DNA of 64,000 nt from Paramecium tetraurelia (GCF_000165425.1 NW_001799622.1:124001-188000); one strand, 5' to 3'. Positions 42,392 through 55,100 are shown, counted from the stretch's first letter. Notes: generated by a model not told the origin, from the letters alone. Program-made: numbers and translations.

Positions 42392-42929
42392 GATTTAGTA
42401 ATTTATTTAATGCAAATATCTGTATAATCAAACTCTTCTATGGGAGTATTCTATAAAAATTTCCCTTTTTTATGGAATAAATTAATTATTCATCAATACT
42501 AGTTTATTTATTTAAATAATAATGTGTAATAATATTAATTAATTTCTGAGTTAATAATATTTTTATATTTAATTTAATATCTTATAACTTTTAATCTGAC
42601 ACTTTATAGTACTTAATTTCAATTGAAATCTTCCTCCAATGTGTTGTTTATTTCCAACATTATATCAATTTCTAAGTGCTAGTATTATGTAAATTAAGAT
42701 TCTAAAGTGCTTGAGGAATTACTGATTATATCGACTCGTTTTCTCTTGTCAGGTACAATAATATAAACAAGATTGGAAGATTTGAATGTTTTAAATTTAA
42801 GAATATTATTCAATATTTACTAATATAATTGGGGGCAGTATTAAAAATTGAATATTTATTAAAGAAATGGGGGTTTATAAACTTGGTAACTCTTAACTAA
42901 ATTTGAATTTTTTATTTATTTTTTTTGAG
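42392..42929. other. Intergenic region upstream of ABCA and 14-3-3
   Basis: 538 bp of AT-rich sequence between divergent start codons. No gene seen. Presumably holds both promoters. Confidence 0.5.
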
Positions 42930-43775
42930 ATGAGCACCAGAGACGAATTGCTTTATATGGCTAGACTCACAGAGTAAACTGAGAGATTCGAGGACATGGT
43001 TAACTACATCAAACAATTAGTTAGTGTAGGACAAGAATTGTCAGTAGAAGAGAGAAACTTGCTCTCTGTTGCTTACAAAAACAGCATTGGAGGAAGAAGA
43101 ACAGCTTGGAGAGTCCTTTCTAGCATTGAGAACAAGGAAGAAGGAAAGGTATAGAAATCTCACATTTTATTAATTCAAAAACTTGTCCCTTATATTAATT
43201 CATCTTTATTTGATTATTTTAGGCTCAAACCAATCCAGCAAGTCAAAGAAACCTCACCTTAATTAGATCTTATAAGAAAAAAATTGAATAAGAATTGAAT
43301 GGATTTTGCAATGATGTGCTCAACCTCATCGACACCTCACTCATCAGGACAGCTACTAATTCAGAAGCTAAAGTCTTCTATCACAAGATGAAGGGAGACT
43401 ATCACAGATATATCTCAGAATATTCAAGTGGAGATCAACATAAACAGGCTGCAGAAGGAGCATTAGAAGCTTACTCACAAGGCTTCAAATGTCGCCAACT
43501 CTGAGCTCAAAACCACAAATCCAATTAGATTAGGTCTTGCACTCAACTTCTCAGTTTTCTACTATGAAGTCTTGAATGACCCAACAAAGGCATGCAGCTT
43601 AGCTAAACAAGTATAAATTTTTCAAAATATCTTACAGGCTTTCGATGATGCCATCGCTGATATCGAGTAAATCGAAGAATCTTAATATAAGGATGCCACC
43701 ACAATTATGCAATTAATTAGAGACAACCTCACTCTTTGGACTTCTGAATTGGAAGATGAAGAAGGACCCAAATGA
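42930..43775 (+). CDS. 14-3-3 protein, apparent one-base frameshift
   Basis: Phosphoserine-binding adaptor; 247 residues expected. Blocks: [80 protein letters not shown] and DNLTLWTSE. The exon encoding helix 7 reads ...EAYSQ then GFKCRQL-stop. Dropping one G at 43481/43482 gives [21 protein letters not shown], the family sequence. So there is one extra base, either an assembly error or a disabling mutation. Intron 1 (43149-43222) is 74 nt, far longer than any other here; intron 2 is 43611-43637 (27 nt). Spliced length is one more than a multiple of three, agreeing with one extra base. All phosphopeptide-binding Arg/Lys residues I can place are present. Confidence 0.93.
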
Positions 43776-44597
43776 TGGAGGTATATGATATATATATATA
43801 TATAAATATAAAAAAATATAAACACACATCATTAAGTCCCTAACTTTCAACCCTCAGGGTAGAAATTCAATGAATCATAACTAAATTTTTGTTTAGTAAA
43901 TTAAAATTAGTTATATATTTTTAATAAATTTTATATAATATATCAATTTATTAAGAACTAATTGAGTCACACTATCCTAAAATAGAAAATGCTTTAATAT
44001 AAGCATTTTAAATCTTAGGATTGAATAAAAGATCTTATAAATCCAGCTAATTTCAAGGTTTAGAGCATAAAGCATTATTAATTTAAAGCCTAAGTATATT
44101 TATCCTTGCAAAAGATACTTTAAGCTACTTTGTCAAAAGATAGTTAAAATTAATGAAATGTTTATTCAAATGATAAACTTATTTTTAATATTATGAAGTA
44201 AATAATTAAATAATGCAATCTGAGGATATCATCATTATTTTACAAAGTTAGATCAATTACAAGTTATATATAACTTTATAATGCTTGATACGGAAAAAGA
44301 TATAAGTTAGAGTTTTATAAATTTAACTTGACTTCATTCTTAATTTAATGAAAATTAAAATTCTAAGAAGAAAAATGTCGTTAATGATGTAAGCATAAAA
44401 AAACTCTATTATAAATTAATAATGCCATAAAAATTCATCTAGTTTTTATTTCGTTATTTATCTTGTACATAACTTATTTAGGTCAATTAAATTCAATTCT
44501 TTATCTTTTAATATATTATTAATATAAGAATATTATCATAAATAAAATAAATAAAATATAATATCTAATAAATAGATATATATATTAATGTAAAAAA
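43776..44597. other. AT-rich intergenic region
   Basis: 822 bp between the 14-3-3 stop and a converging minus-strand gene. Includes a short (TA)n tract at about 43789-43804. A plus-strand frame at about 43955-44175 is TGA-free but has no ATG or domain, so it is not called. Confidence 0.4.
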
Positions 44598-45224
44598 TCA
44601 TGAATGTATGTAAAAACATATTGGTATCGATAAATCTCCAACATTTTCAATGGTGACTTAATTTTTAATTATATTTAAGGTGTTGGGTTTAAGTATTCTT
44701 TAAGAATGAGTAGATTCACATACTATATTATGATATTAATGTCTAATTGCGAATTTTAATTCAGAATTTTAGTTTAAAATTATTTAAACAGATTAATTTT
44801 GTTGCAATCTAATTATGAAAGCAAATCCTGAATCCAGTATTCTATATTTTGTAATAAAATTTACTATGCTGAGATTAGTTAGATATTTGTTTAGTTCTTA
44901 AGAAATCTCTTTTTTTTAATAATTGACTAGATTATTTACAGACTCATTCATTTGAATTTCTGAAATGGAGGATTCAAATAAGTGTAGGGGGTTGATGAGC
45001 CTTTCAATATCTAGATTAGAAATTTGTTAAAAGGAATTTATTTGATTGATGATCTCAAATTGAGATTCGTCCTTTTAATATTTGGCAGGAGTCTAGAGAC
45101 AAGAGGCAGTCAATATTTGCTCATTAAATACATCCTTCTGTTGATGTTCAAGCATAATTTGATAGAGGTTCTTGGATCTCGGTCTCAACCAAGTCGTAGT
45201 ATATTTATATTCTGTTGACTTCAT
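44598..45224 (-). CDS. Hypothetical 208-residue protein
   Basis: Single uninterrupted frame from ATG 45224 to TGA 44598, beginning MKSTEYKYTTTWLRPRSKNL. Richer in G+C than the flanks in its 5' half, which supports coding. Contains LEHQQKDVFNEQILTASC, a helical-looking ISNLDIERLINPLHLFESSI and, near the C-terminus, a beta-rich FITKYRILDSGFAFIIRLQQ. Ends SIPICFYIHS. No family recognised. Just downstream (17 bp) of the RING-H2 gene on the same strand. Confidence 0.55.
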
Positions 45225-45240
45225 AAATTATAAAAAATAA

Positions 45241-45860
45241 TCAATCATTTAGTAATGCCATTCTCACATTATTTCTACAGGATGGACACAAAGGTTTTGC
45301 ATTAAGCCATTCATCAATGCAAATATCATGAAAATAATGATTACATTTAGGCAATTAGACCACAATTTCCATCTATTCCAATTGACATAAGCAGATAGGA
45401 CAGTCTTCTTATTATGGTACCTAATATTCGATCCACGGTTTTCTTGTCAATGTTTACAACTCTTCTGGAGACAAGCCTCGGTTTACAATAGGGAAATCTC
45501 CTCTGATAAGTCCAAATATCACAATAAGAACAAATATGATAATAGTGCAAAAAGAGAGAGCATAACAAAGTGCATTGCAGAGTAAAAACAAATCGAATAC
45601 CCATTCACAAATCTATTAATTGTGTATTGTACTATTATGTAGATCGATCCATTGGCATTTTGGGCTGAGAAGGAATTTACAACTTTCACAGTTGCCAAGA
45701 AAATTGTCATTTCATATTCAAATCTACTTTTCTGTTTATAGAATCTACATAAAACTAATGGAAAGACCTGTAAAATGCAAAACAATTCTCAATTCTTACA
45801 ATCAGCAACACATTGATGCTCATTAATATTCTTGCCTAATTTGCATTCAGATTTGGCCAT
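45241..45860 (-). CDS. Membrane-anchored RING-H2 protein
   Basis: 177-184 residues. The C-terminal RING-H2 reads [20 protein letters not shown], then [20 protein letters not shown] and SCRNN, giving C-x2-C...C-x-H-x2-H-x2-C...C-x2-C. Upstream are two hydrophobic segments, ending with [23 protein letters not shown], so it is probably a membrane E3 ubiquitin ligase with a cytosolic RING. The 20-nt intron 45613-45632 is certain. The first exon is ambiguous. ATG 45860 ([17 protein letters not shown]) with a 45-nt intron and ATG 45823 with a 32-nt intron (45768-45799) both keep the frame. Substrates unknown. Confidence 0.78.
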
Positions 45861-46504
45861 TGATAAATAATGAATGAGGTAAAGAGAATAGGAATTACAT
45901 ATTTGAAAATTCCTTTTATTAAAAGTTTTATGATATTTAAGATCATTTCTAAAAGTTGATAATGTTTCGATTTCCTAATTTATTTTTTAAATTATGAAAC
46001 TCATTAATCAATTTGTAAACAAATTGATTTATAATACCCAACTTGTTCGTTTGATATCAATTATATAAAGATATATAAGCTGATTCAGAAGAGGTGAGTC
46101 TATCTTAAATATGTAGTGAAACGATAAATTTAGGATAGTTGTTATATCACTTTAAAGAACATGTCATTACAAAGTCTGTTTAATGCTTCGAATAATTGAT
46201 ATGAGAAAGGAAAAGGATTATTTTACTATTATTATACCAATATGTTATTTAAAAAAACTAGAAATAATTAATATTTTTCCTTTTTGCTTACCATTTAGAA
46301 ATAATTTTAATATAATCATCTTGTTATTTTACTACTCTTTAATCTATTAATAAATGTTTAACTATCATCGTAATTTCATGTAAAATAATATGTTAAGAAT
46401 TGGCATAATTAGTTATTTCATATTGCAGTATATTTGACATATCAAAATTATTTAGAAAACTATATTTATATATAATTATTTATAAAAGCTGTTATTAAAT
46501 TTGA
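45861..46504. other. Intergenic region with a palindrome
   Basis: 644 bp AT-rich region between divergent genes; no gene recognised apart from the inverted repeat listed separately. Confidence 0.4.
46006..46029. repeat. Perfect inverted repeat, 11-bp arms
   Basis: AATCAATTTGT, two bases, then ACAAATTGATT. A short-spacer hairpin or dyad between the divergent RING-H2 and Q-rich genes. Could be a regulatory dyad; function unknown. Confidence 0.6.
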
Positions 46505-47444
46505 ATGTCAATTATTGATCAAATTGATTTGAGTTTAGAAAAGGCAAGCAGCCTCTAATAAAAACGCTTTGAGGCAGAAGAATCAAAATAAAAATCCCTG
46601 AATTATGAAATCAATTAACTGAGAAGTTAATTTAATGAGAGTTAAGATGATTAGGATGAATAGATGACTCCTGAGAGAAGTCATAGTTAAAATTATAGTT
46701 AATCATAATACTCACCACTTAGAAATGATATTAAATAATTAGAATTATAAAAGTAATTACTTTAATCATCGGAGAGGAAGTTGTAGTAAGAAATTGAAGA
46801 TTCAGACAATGACGATAATTAGTTATAGATATATCCTAAATACGATAAAAAACATAAATAATAAAATCAATAATTATAATAATAATAAAAATACCCTCAG
46901 CAAAAATAAAATAAGGATCAAAGTAAACAGCCTAACAAAACATAAAAAGAGAGTACTCAAAAAATGAGATCCAAGAAGCATCAACTAGAAAATACATAAG
47001 TAAGGAAAGATTTATTATAAAAAACATAAAAAAGTGTTCCAAGATCAACTTAAATAATAACCACTACAACAGAAAGAAGAAATGAAAAAGAAAATGGATA
47101 TGTAATTTAAGAATAAAAAACAGAATATCAAAGGTTATAATAACATATAAAGTCTGTTAAAGCATAAGTTTCAAATCAATTGGTAAAAAATGAGAAAGTT
47201 AAACAAGAAACGCAAAATGATGATTAAAATTAATACAAAATTAGAGGATATAGAGACTAAGCTGAAATTAAATATTTTGGGTAATTACTTTATCCAATTT
47301 TTTAGACGCCCTCTGCCATGTAATGAATGTGTATTTTTATTAAATAAAGGAATGAGTTCAGATTATTGTTCTTAACATGGTAAAATGAACAAAGAAAGAC
47401 CACCAAATAAAACATTGCCTAAAAGATTAGCAAAGTTTTTTTGA
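46505..47444 (+). CDS. Q-rich coiled-coil protein with a C-terminal Cys motif
   Basis: 304 residues with a 25-nt intron at 47281-47305. The start MSIIDQIDLSLEKASSLQQ opens a coiled coil, followed by Gln/Asn/Lys-rich low complexity with TAA-encoded glutamine runs around 46860-46890. The last exon contributes PLPCNECVFLLNKGMSSDYC and SQHGKMN, giving C-x2-C-x12-C-x2-H, a possible single zinc site. The intron lies just before this motif; without splicing the frame stops early, so the motif supports the splice. No family recognised; possibly cytoskeletal. Confidence 0.65.
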
Positions 47445-48062
47445 TGTTTTATAATTTGGATTTTATTCAATTTGCTTTTCATAGATATGATATAAACTTA
47501 AATTAAATTAAACACTAAAATTCTATAAGACATTTTGGATACTAAGTTTGTATAATCATAAAATGAGCATAAAAAAAGGTGAACTTCAAGATATTTGACT
47601 TCTAATTTTTCAACCGAATGGAAATCAGCTGGATCTAGTAAAATTTTATAAATATAATCATTCCATTTCTTAATTCTATTTAAATTAAAATATTTAATTA
47701 CTATAGATGCCTAAGTAGATCCATACTAAACTGATTAGCTGGAACATTTATTATTGATCAAATATAAATTTAAAAATAATTAATGTGCATTTAAAGATCC
47801 TCTATACTTTATGTTTCAAATTCATAATGTTCATAATATCTCTTAACATAATGGGTAGTTTTATAGTTACACTCCTTTTAGTGATTTCAGCAATCTCTTC
47901 TATCCATTCGCAAGGCTTACTCTACAGTATTACGTTCTTTTTTTTTTAAATTTCTTTAACAAACAGATTATATTGGTATGCTTTTGATTGATATAGCCAC
48001 TCTCTTTTTATATTTTTAACATAAATATCCTTAGAACTTGTTACTATTGTTTAATTAATTAA
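47445..48062. other. AT-rich intergenic region
   Basis: 618 bp; no supported gene. Upstream of the CRAL-TRIO gene. Confidence 0.4.
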
Positions 48063-49367
48063 ATGATTAATCGATAAACTCTATTTTAAGAATGCTATCT
48101 TTTATTTCCTAAATGTACATGTTATTTTGTAATATTGTTTAGAAGAAGAAGTATGTTATGTTCTTGACAAAATAAAGGTAAGGAAAATATTTGAGGGTTA
48201 AGTTGAGTTTGACTAGCAGGAGATGGAAATCTTAAAATAATTCGAAACATACTTAATCTCAAAACGCTTTATGCCTAAGTTCTCACCCAATTAATTTAGG
48301 TGGACTGAATCCTAATTGCTGAGGATGTTATATGCTACTAAATTTAAGTTTGAGAAGACTTATGCAGCCATCCAGGCCTATATTTAATGGAAGAATCAAG
48401 CATTTCCACTTAAGGAGAATTAGGACACATCTAAATTCTTAGTAAAGAATACCTATATATTCTAGTTAAGTGGTTCTATATACCTTCATGGAAGAGACAA
48501 TAGATTTAGACCAATAATAGTGGTTAATGCTGTTAAATTGGCAGCATAAAAAAATATTGACATAACCTTAGATTCAATGACTATATTTTTAGAACATGTG
48601 CTTTCAAATTACATGTTACCTGGATAGATAGAGAATTGGTAAGAAATAAATTCTTATAAATAATAGGGTTGTTGTAATGGATTTAGGTGGTTTGGGAATT
48701 ACAAGTTTGCCAAGACAATAACTGTAAAGAGTATTAGATTATCTATAAAATAACTATCGTTCTAGAATGCATAAATGTTATGTAATTAATTGTCCTAGTA
48801 CAATCACATTTTCTTGGAATATAGTAAAAGGATTTTTAGAAGAGATAACTGTAAGAAAAATATCATTTGAAAAATCTTCTATTCCAACTGGATTATTTGA
48901 GCATTGTCATAAATCATAAGTTGAATAAAAATATGGCGGAGTTTCTTCAAATATTGAAAACACCTTTTGGTATTTAAACAGTTTTATTTTTTAAAAGGCC
49001 TCCAAAGGAGATTAGTTAATAATATTTTTTACCAACAGATAATATCTCAGATATACTTATTTCAAAACAATAATATAATCATCTCTATGAAGTCGGGAAG
49101 CTTTCAAAAAACCACATTTGTAAAGAACTTCTTGAAGATCTAGGATCAGCCAGCTATAATACAAATATGGATTAGAATATAGACAAAAAAATGAAAGAAG
49201 AAGTACCTGATCCAGAGGAAGAATAACAAGTTATTAACAATCTCATTCAAAACAATCAAGGGTTCTATTAAACTGAGGTTGAAGAAAAGTTTGATGCCGT
49301 ATTCTGGGAAGCCACAATTTAAAAACCATTAAGTTTTAATATTCACAAAAATATGTTAAAATATTGA
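48063..49367 (+). CDS. CRAL-TRIO (Sec14-like) lipid-binding protein
   Basis: 406 residues; introns 48115-48142, 48639-48666 and 48970-48997 (28 nt each). N-terminal CRAL-TRIO-N helices: TESQLLRMLYATKFKFEKTY. The lipid pocket follows: DNRFRPIIVVNAVKL, QIENWVVVMDLGGLGITSLP, YRSRMHKCYVINCPSTITFS, VRKISFEKSSIPTGLFEHCH and EQKYGG. This is the Sec14 order of strands and gate helix; members transfer phosphatidylinositol or similar lipids. A 120-residue C-terminal extension, acidic with DPEEEQQVINNLI and EEKFDAVFWEATI, is unlike Sec14 itself. A 30-nt in-frame stretch at 48178-48207 has intron-like ends but reads through. The start at 48063 (MINRQTLFQECYL) depends on the first intron. Confidence 0.88.
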
Positions 49368-49515
49368 ATATTTATATTTCTATATTTAGATAGCATTATG
49401 TTCTGTTTACCTTAAGATCTTTTTTAGAGTAATTAAATACAAAAAAAAAGAAGAATAATATTAAATCGATTTAAATGACTGAATTATTAAATATTATATA
49501 TTTCTAACTTAAAAA

Positions 49516-50657
49516 ATGGGGAATGATTGCTCAAGTGCATGCAATGTATGCAAAAATTCGGAAACTGTTGTAGATGCAACTTCGTTTCCAAACGATTTAA
49601 AATAATATGAAAACTCTAAGAATTTAGATTATACCAATGCGTCCAATCAATAATAATAATAACAATCACTATAATAACAGAACTTTAGTTAATTTTAACA
49701 TCAGCCTCTCGCGACTGAAGAAGTACATTCTCCGCATCCAGAACAGTTTAGATCTAATTCATAATTACAATAATACTTCTCATAAGCTGACAAATAAGAA
49801 ACAACTAATTATCATAATGATTAAAACACGCATCCTGAAAGAAGACCACCCTTTACCTTCAGAAGCGGAGCCATATATGATGGGGAATGGAGAGGTTAAG
49901 TGCGTGAAGGTTTTGGACTTTAAATTTGTAATTATATGATTCTGAAATTAGGGCCTGATGGAGCCAGATATGAAGGTTAATGGAAAGATAATAAGGCTTG
50001 TGGTTAAGGAAAATTTTGGCATGTCGATGGCGACATTTATGAAGGAGAATGGAAAGAGGATAAGGCAAATGGTTTTGGAGTTTATATACATGTGAATGGA
50101 GCTAAATATGAAGGATAATGGAAAGATGATTTATAAGATGGAAATGGCCTTGAAACCTGGGCAGATGGGTCTAAATATGAAGGTAGTTATAAGGAAGGAA
50201 AGAAGCATGGATTTGGTAAATACATTTGGAATGATGGGTCTTCCTATGAAGGTAATTGGGTGGATAACAAAATCTGCGGAAGAGGAATCTATTGTTGGAC
50301 TGATGGCAGAGTATGAAATTCTTTTGATTATTTTTAGAAATATGATGGAGAATGGTTAAATAATAATATGCATGGTAGAGGTGTTTACACTTGGAGGGAC
50401 GGTAGAAGATATGAAGGCGAATATTAATATGACAAGAAACATGGTTAAGGAGTTTATATTTGGGCAGATGGAAGAAGTATTCTAATATAATATTCTAAGA
50501 ATACGATGGATAATGGGCTTATGGAAAATAAAGTGGTTAAGGAAAGTATCATCTTCCTGATGGAACTATCCGTCTGGGTTTATGGGAAGATGGAAAAAGA
50601 ATTAGATGGTTGGAAGAAGATGCATAAGTGGCGAAAAATAATCATTAACGTTACTGA
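49516..50657 (+). CDS. MORN-repeat protein with putative acylated N-terminus
   Basis: 355 residues; introns 49928-49951 (24 nt), 50311-50337 (27 nt, in-frame TGA) and 50477-50499 (23 nt, AAG acceptor). The N-terminus [14 protein letters not shown] has a Gly2 suitable for myristoylation and nearby Cys for palmitoylation. A Gln/His/Asn-rich linker follows. Nine MORN repeats then fill residues about 125-345, for example [20 protein letters not shown] and [20 protein letters not shown]. All three introns fall inside repeats and restore their 23-residue period. MORN proteins bind membranes or organise cortical and ciliary structures. A membrane-anchored scaffold is likely; no kinase or other catalytic domain follows. 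Confidence 0.92.
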
Positions 50658-51137
50658 TCTAACCAATTTATTTTTATTCCATATAAATTTCTAAGAAAAT
50701 TATTGTAAATACATTTTAAACTTCGATAATGTTAAACATTTAATGTCTTGTCCCTAATGATATTATTCTAATTACTAATTCAGAAAATTCTTATAATTTA
50801 AAACCAGAGTAAACAATATTGAATTTAACAAGCAAAAGATTCCCTATTTATATCAAAGTTTAGGATTTAGGATTAATCGTTAGAAAACAATCATAAATTA
50901 AAAAAAATGCTTATATTATATTTACATAAAGCCTTTTATGACAATTAAAATCATAAATACAAAAGCATTAACCTTTTAGTCTCATGTTAGATTTCATAAA
51001 TAAAATGATTAGTTTTGTGAAGCAATTATATTATTTTGATAGTTAGAAGATAAAACTTTAATAATATATGAAATAATTTTAATATTAAAGAAAATACATA
51101 TTATATTTAGTTAGATCTTCTCCGAACAAATTTAGCA
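50658..51137. other. AT-rich intergenic region
   Basis: 480 bp; no gene recognised. Confidence 0.4.
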
Positions 51138-51350
51138 TCAATGATTCTTCTATTGTAATTTTGAATTCTTAAAAGTATTTCTAAGTTATATTCGTTTCTC
51201 TTCCATTTGTTGGCTTCTTTCAGTTAATTATTTTAATTTCATTTCTGACTTTTGTAATTCTTCTTATAAGCATGAATATATGTCCTTTTGGCTTTGGTCT
51301 ATCTTCATTTATTTTTATTATCCTCTATCCTAGTAATTTTAAGATTGCAT
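51138..51350 (-). CDS. Small coiled-coil ORF
   Basis: 70 residues, intron-free, MQSQNYQDRGQQKQMKIDQS then a helical EELQKSEMKLKQLTERSQQM. Heptad-like spacing suggests a coiled coil. Short enough to be chance, but the sequence is strongly biased to helix formers, and the ATG is 38 bp from a divergent plus-strand ORF. No family. Confidence 0.33.
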
Positions 51351-51388
51351 TTAGTAATTGTTGATTTGGGATTTAATTTACTCATTTA

Positions 51389-52135
51389 ATGGAGTCTTAA
51401 CAATTAATTATGGATTTTAATGTTGAGGGATTATTGTTTGTGATGTAAGTATTTTTGAATTTTGTTTTTTCGGAGGTGTTAATGAGGTTGGCATTTGATG
51501 TAAAAATGAAGTTTGAGATCTTGATTATAAAGGCATATCAATTTTTTATCTAATAATTGGGCTTTTGGGTTATGATACTCTAAATTGAATTTAGTTTGTT
51601 CTTATTGGGGAAATATTTTATTGGTTAACATTTCTTTAATCAAATATTTATTTTTTTCTTACAGTTTATATTAAGGATGGATATTATATATTCTCCTTAT
51701 AATATTAACAAAACTATGGCATTTTTTGAGTAATTTGAGGGATTTTTGGTTTCAAATAATCCTCATCATTCTGATATATAGGAGATAAAGAGCGCTATAA
51801 CATTTAACAAATAAATTAAAAAAAATATTTATTTATTAACAGACTCAATTTATTTCTTAATTTAATAAAATTAGTATCAATTATTTAATAATAAACAAAA
51901 ATTACTCATTGAGAAGTTATCTTTATTAATAAATAAATAATTAATGATTCATAATGTTTATTCCTCATTCAGGTCAGTATCATAAAAGTAATCTAAATAT
52001 AAAACAAGGCATTTTTCAAAATCATATTTTACAAAATTTATAGAGATCCATATAGTATTACTTGTTTATGAAAATCGTTAATATTTTTATAATGAAATAA
52101 CAATATTCAAAATAAGAAAACTCGAAAGATTTTGA
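51389..52135 (+). CDS. Hypothetical ORF overlapping the PMCA start
   Basis: Open for 248 codons from MESQQLIMDFNVEGLLFVMQ. It includes hydrophobic helical stretches (FNQIFIFFLQFILRM) and a charged helix SDIQEIKSAITFNKQIKKN. It runs 44 bp into the PMCA gene on the same strand, so the real 3' end is probably set earlier by an unrecognised intron. No domain recognised. The length exceeds most chance ORFs here, but AT-rich single-stop DNA makes this only suggestive. Confidence 0.33.
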
Positions 52136-55100
52136 AGAATTTCATCATATTGAAGAATTGAAGGAATTATTTCTTTTAAATTCAATAAATGATGGATCCA
52201 GTTTTCAGAAAGTGGTAAAATTGGGAGGTGATTAAGGGTTGGCAAAATAACTAAAATCGCATTTATTAGTAGATATGAAAATTAATTTAAATAGAAAGGA
52301 ATTGATTCAGAGGCTTAGGTGTAAGAGAATCGGGAAAAATTTGGGAATAATGATCCTATAGAAAAGGAGCCTGCATAATTGTACGAATTGATTTTAGAGT
52401 GTTTTGGAGATACAATGCTGTAAATACTATTGGTTGCTGCACTTGTTAGCACAGTAATTGGAATTATAAATGAAGGGGTCAAAACAGGGTGGACAGAGGG
52501 GTATAGTTAAATCTAATATCTAGAGCAACAATATTTTTAGCTGTTTTTTTAATTGTTTCGATAACAGCTGGTAATAATTATTTAAAAGAGAGATAATTTT
52601 AATAATTAAGACGTAAATTGGATGATGGAATGATATAAGTAGTTAGAGGGGGAATAGTCGAGATATCAATAAAAGAAATAGTTGTAGGAGATATATTGCA
52701 ATTTGGTATTGGAGACATTTTTCCAGTTGATGGTACTTGATAATATTATAATTTAGGTTTGATGATATAGGGATCTCAGATTAAGGTAGACGAATCTCCT
52801 ATGACTGGAGAGTCTGATGAGATTAAAAAATTACCATTCAATGAGATGACTCAATAATAATTGAATAACAAAGATCATCACCATTATAGTCCATTTTTGA
52901 TAAGTGGTACTCGATGTTTAGATGGAAATGGATATATGTTGGTGTTGCAAGTAGGATAAAATACGATACAAGGATAATTAAAATTATTATTAAATTAAGA
53001 TAACCCCCCTACACCTCTTTAATAAAAATTAGAAGGAGTTGCTGAAAATATTGGAAAATTGGGTACTTTGGTAGCAATTTTAACATTTATTGCTTTGATG
53101 GGACATTTACTCTATGATGTCTTTGTAGACCATAAACACGAATTATTTACTTTGTTATCTTTACAACTAATAATCGAGGCTTTCATGATAGGAGTGACAA
53201 TAATAGTTGTGGCTGTTCCAGAAGGTTTGCCATTAGCAGTGACGATAGCCTTAGCCTATTCTGTAGGCAAAATGAAGGATGAATAGAATTTAGTAAAGAA
53301 TTTAGCATCATGTGAAATTATGGGTGGTGCAAATAACATTTGTAGTGATAAAACAGGAACATTAACTTAAAATATTATGTAGGTAACTGCATTATGGATT
53401 GATAATCATAACTACCTTAATCAAGAAATAAATATAACTTCTAAAATTTCAAAATAATCTATTGAGGTTATGTCTGAGTCTATATGTTATAACTCTATAG
53501 CAAATCCTACTAAAGATAGAAATACTAATAGATGGACATAAATTGGGAATAAAACTGAATGTGCTTTGATTGAATTAGCCGATAATTTTGGATTTAAATA
53601 CTCCAATTATAGATAAAATGATAGAATTCTAAGACAAATTCCCTTCAGTAGCAAAAGAAAGAAGATGGTAACTGCCATATTAAATCCTAAAAATTAATCG
53701 ATCAGAATATTTAGTAAAGGAGCATCAGAAATTATTTTATAATAATGTTTCAGATACGTTTCTAATAATGGTGCCGAATTACCTCTCGATAAAACCAAGA
53801 AGGATGACATTTTACACAATGTTATTGAAAATTTTGCATCTCACTCGTTAAGAACAATAGCCATAGCATATAAAGACCTAGAACCTTAAAGTTAAGCAAT
53901 AAAGGGATTTGTAAACGCAAAAGCACATGTACATTAAATAAATGAAGATGAAATTGATAAAGATTTAACATTGATTGCCATAGCAGGTATCAGAGATCCA
54001 ATCAGACCTGATGTTGCTGAATCTATAAAATAATGCACAAGATCTGGAGTGACTGTTAGAATGGTTACTGGTGACAATATAATTACTGCTCAATCAATAG
54101 CATTAGAGTGTGGAATATTGGAGAAGAATAGGGCATAATAAGAATTCGAAGTAATTGAAGGTAAGAGATTTCGAGATTTGGTGGGAGGATTAGTAAATGC
54201 AAAAAATGAAGAAGGGAATGAAATAAAAGTGGTTAAAAATATGTAGATATTCTAAAAAATAAGCAAAGAGATGAAGGTAATGGCTAGAGCATCACCAGAG
54301 GATAAGTATTTATTGGTTACAGGCTTGATTTAAGAGGGTAATGTAGTTGCAGTCACAGGAGATGGTACAAATGATGCTCCTGCATTAAAAAAGGCAGATG
54401 TTGGATTTGCTATGGGAATTACAGGGTCGGATGTGGCCAAAGATGCTGCAGATATCATTCTCATAGATGACAACTTTAGCTCTATTATTACAGGTATCAA
54501 TTTTGATATTCCATAGCTATGAAATGGGGTAGAAATATTTATGATTGTATAAGAAAATTCATACAATTTTAGTTGACAGTCAATTTAGTGGCTTTGTTCA
54601 TGTCTTTTACAGGGGCCGTGATCTTAAAGTAATCTCCTCTTAATGCAATTGAGATGCTTTGGGTGAATTTGATTATGGATACTTTTGCTTCTTTAGCTTT
54701 AGCTACTGAACCTCCTTCCATTAAAGTTTTAGACAGACAACCATATAGAAGAACTGATTAAATTGTCTCGCCGACAATGTATCGAACCATAGTAGGAGCA
54801 AGCTTGTATCAAATACTGGTACTCACATTTATATTGTTTCTCTTACCAAAATTCATTGATTGCTCCATCCCAGAGGAATTGATTGAATAAAAAGTAATTA
54901 TATAATTTTAATCATAAAAGTACCCTAAGAACGTAGTACAAATGAGTATCTTCTTTTAAGCATTTGTGTTAATGTAAGTATTTAATTCAATTTCCTGTCG
55001 ATAATTAGATTATCACACAAGGAATCCTTTTGCTAATTTTTGCAATAATCCATTATTTTGGGTTGTTTAAACCATAACGGTAATTGTTTAGGTTTTGCTT

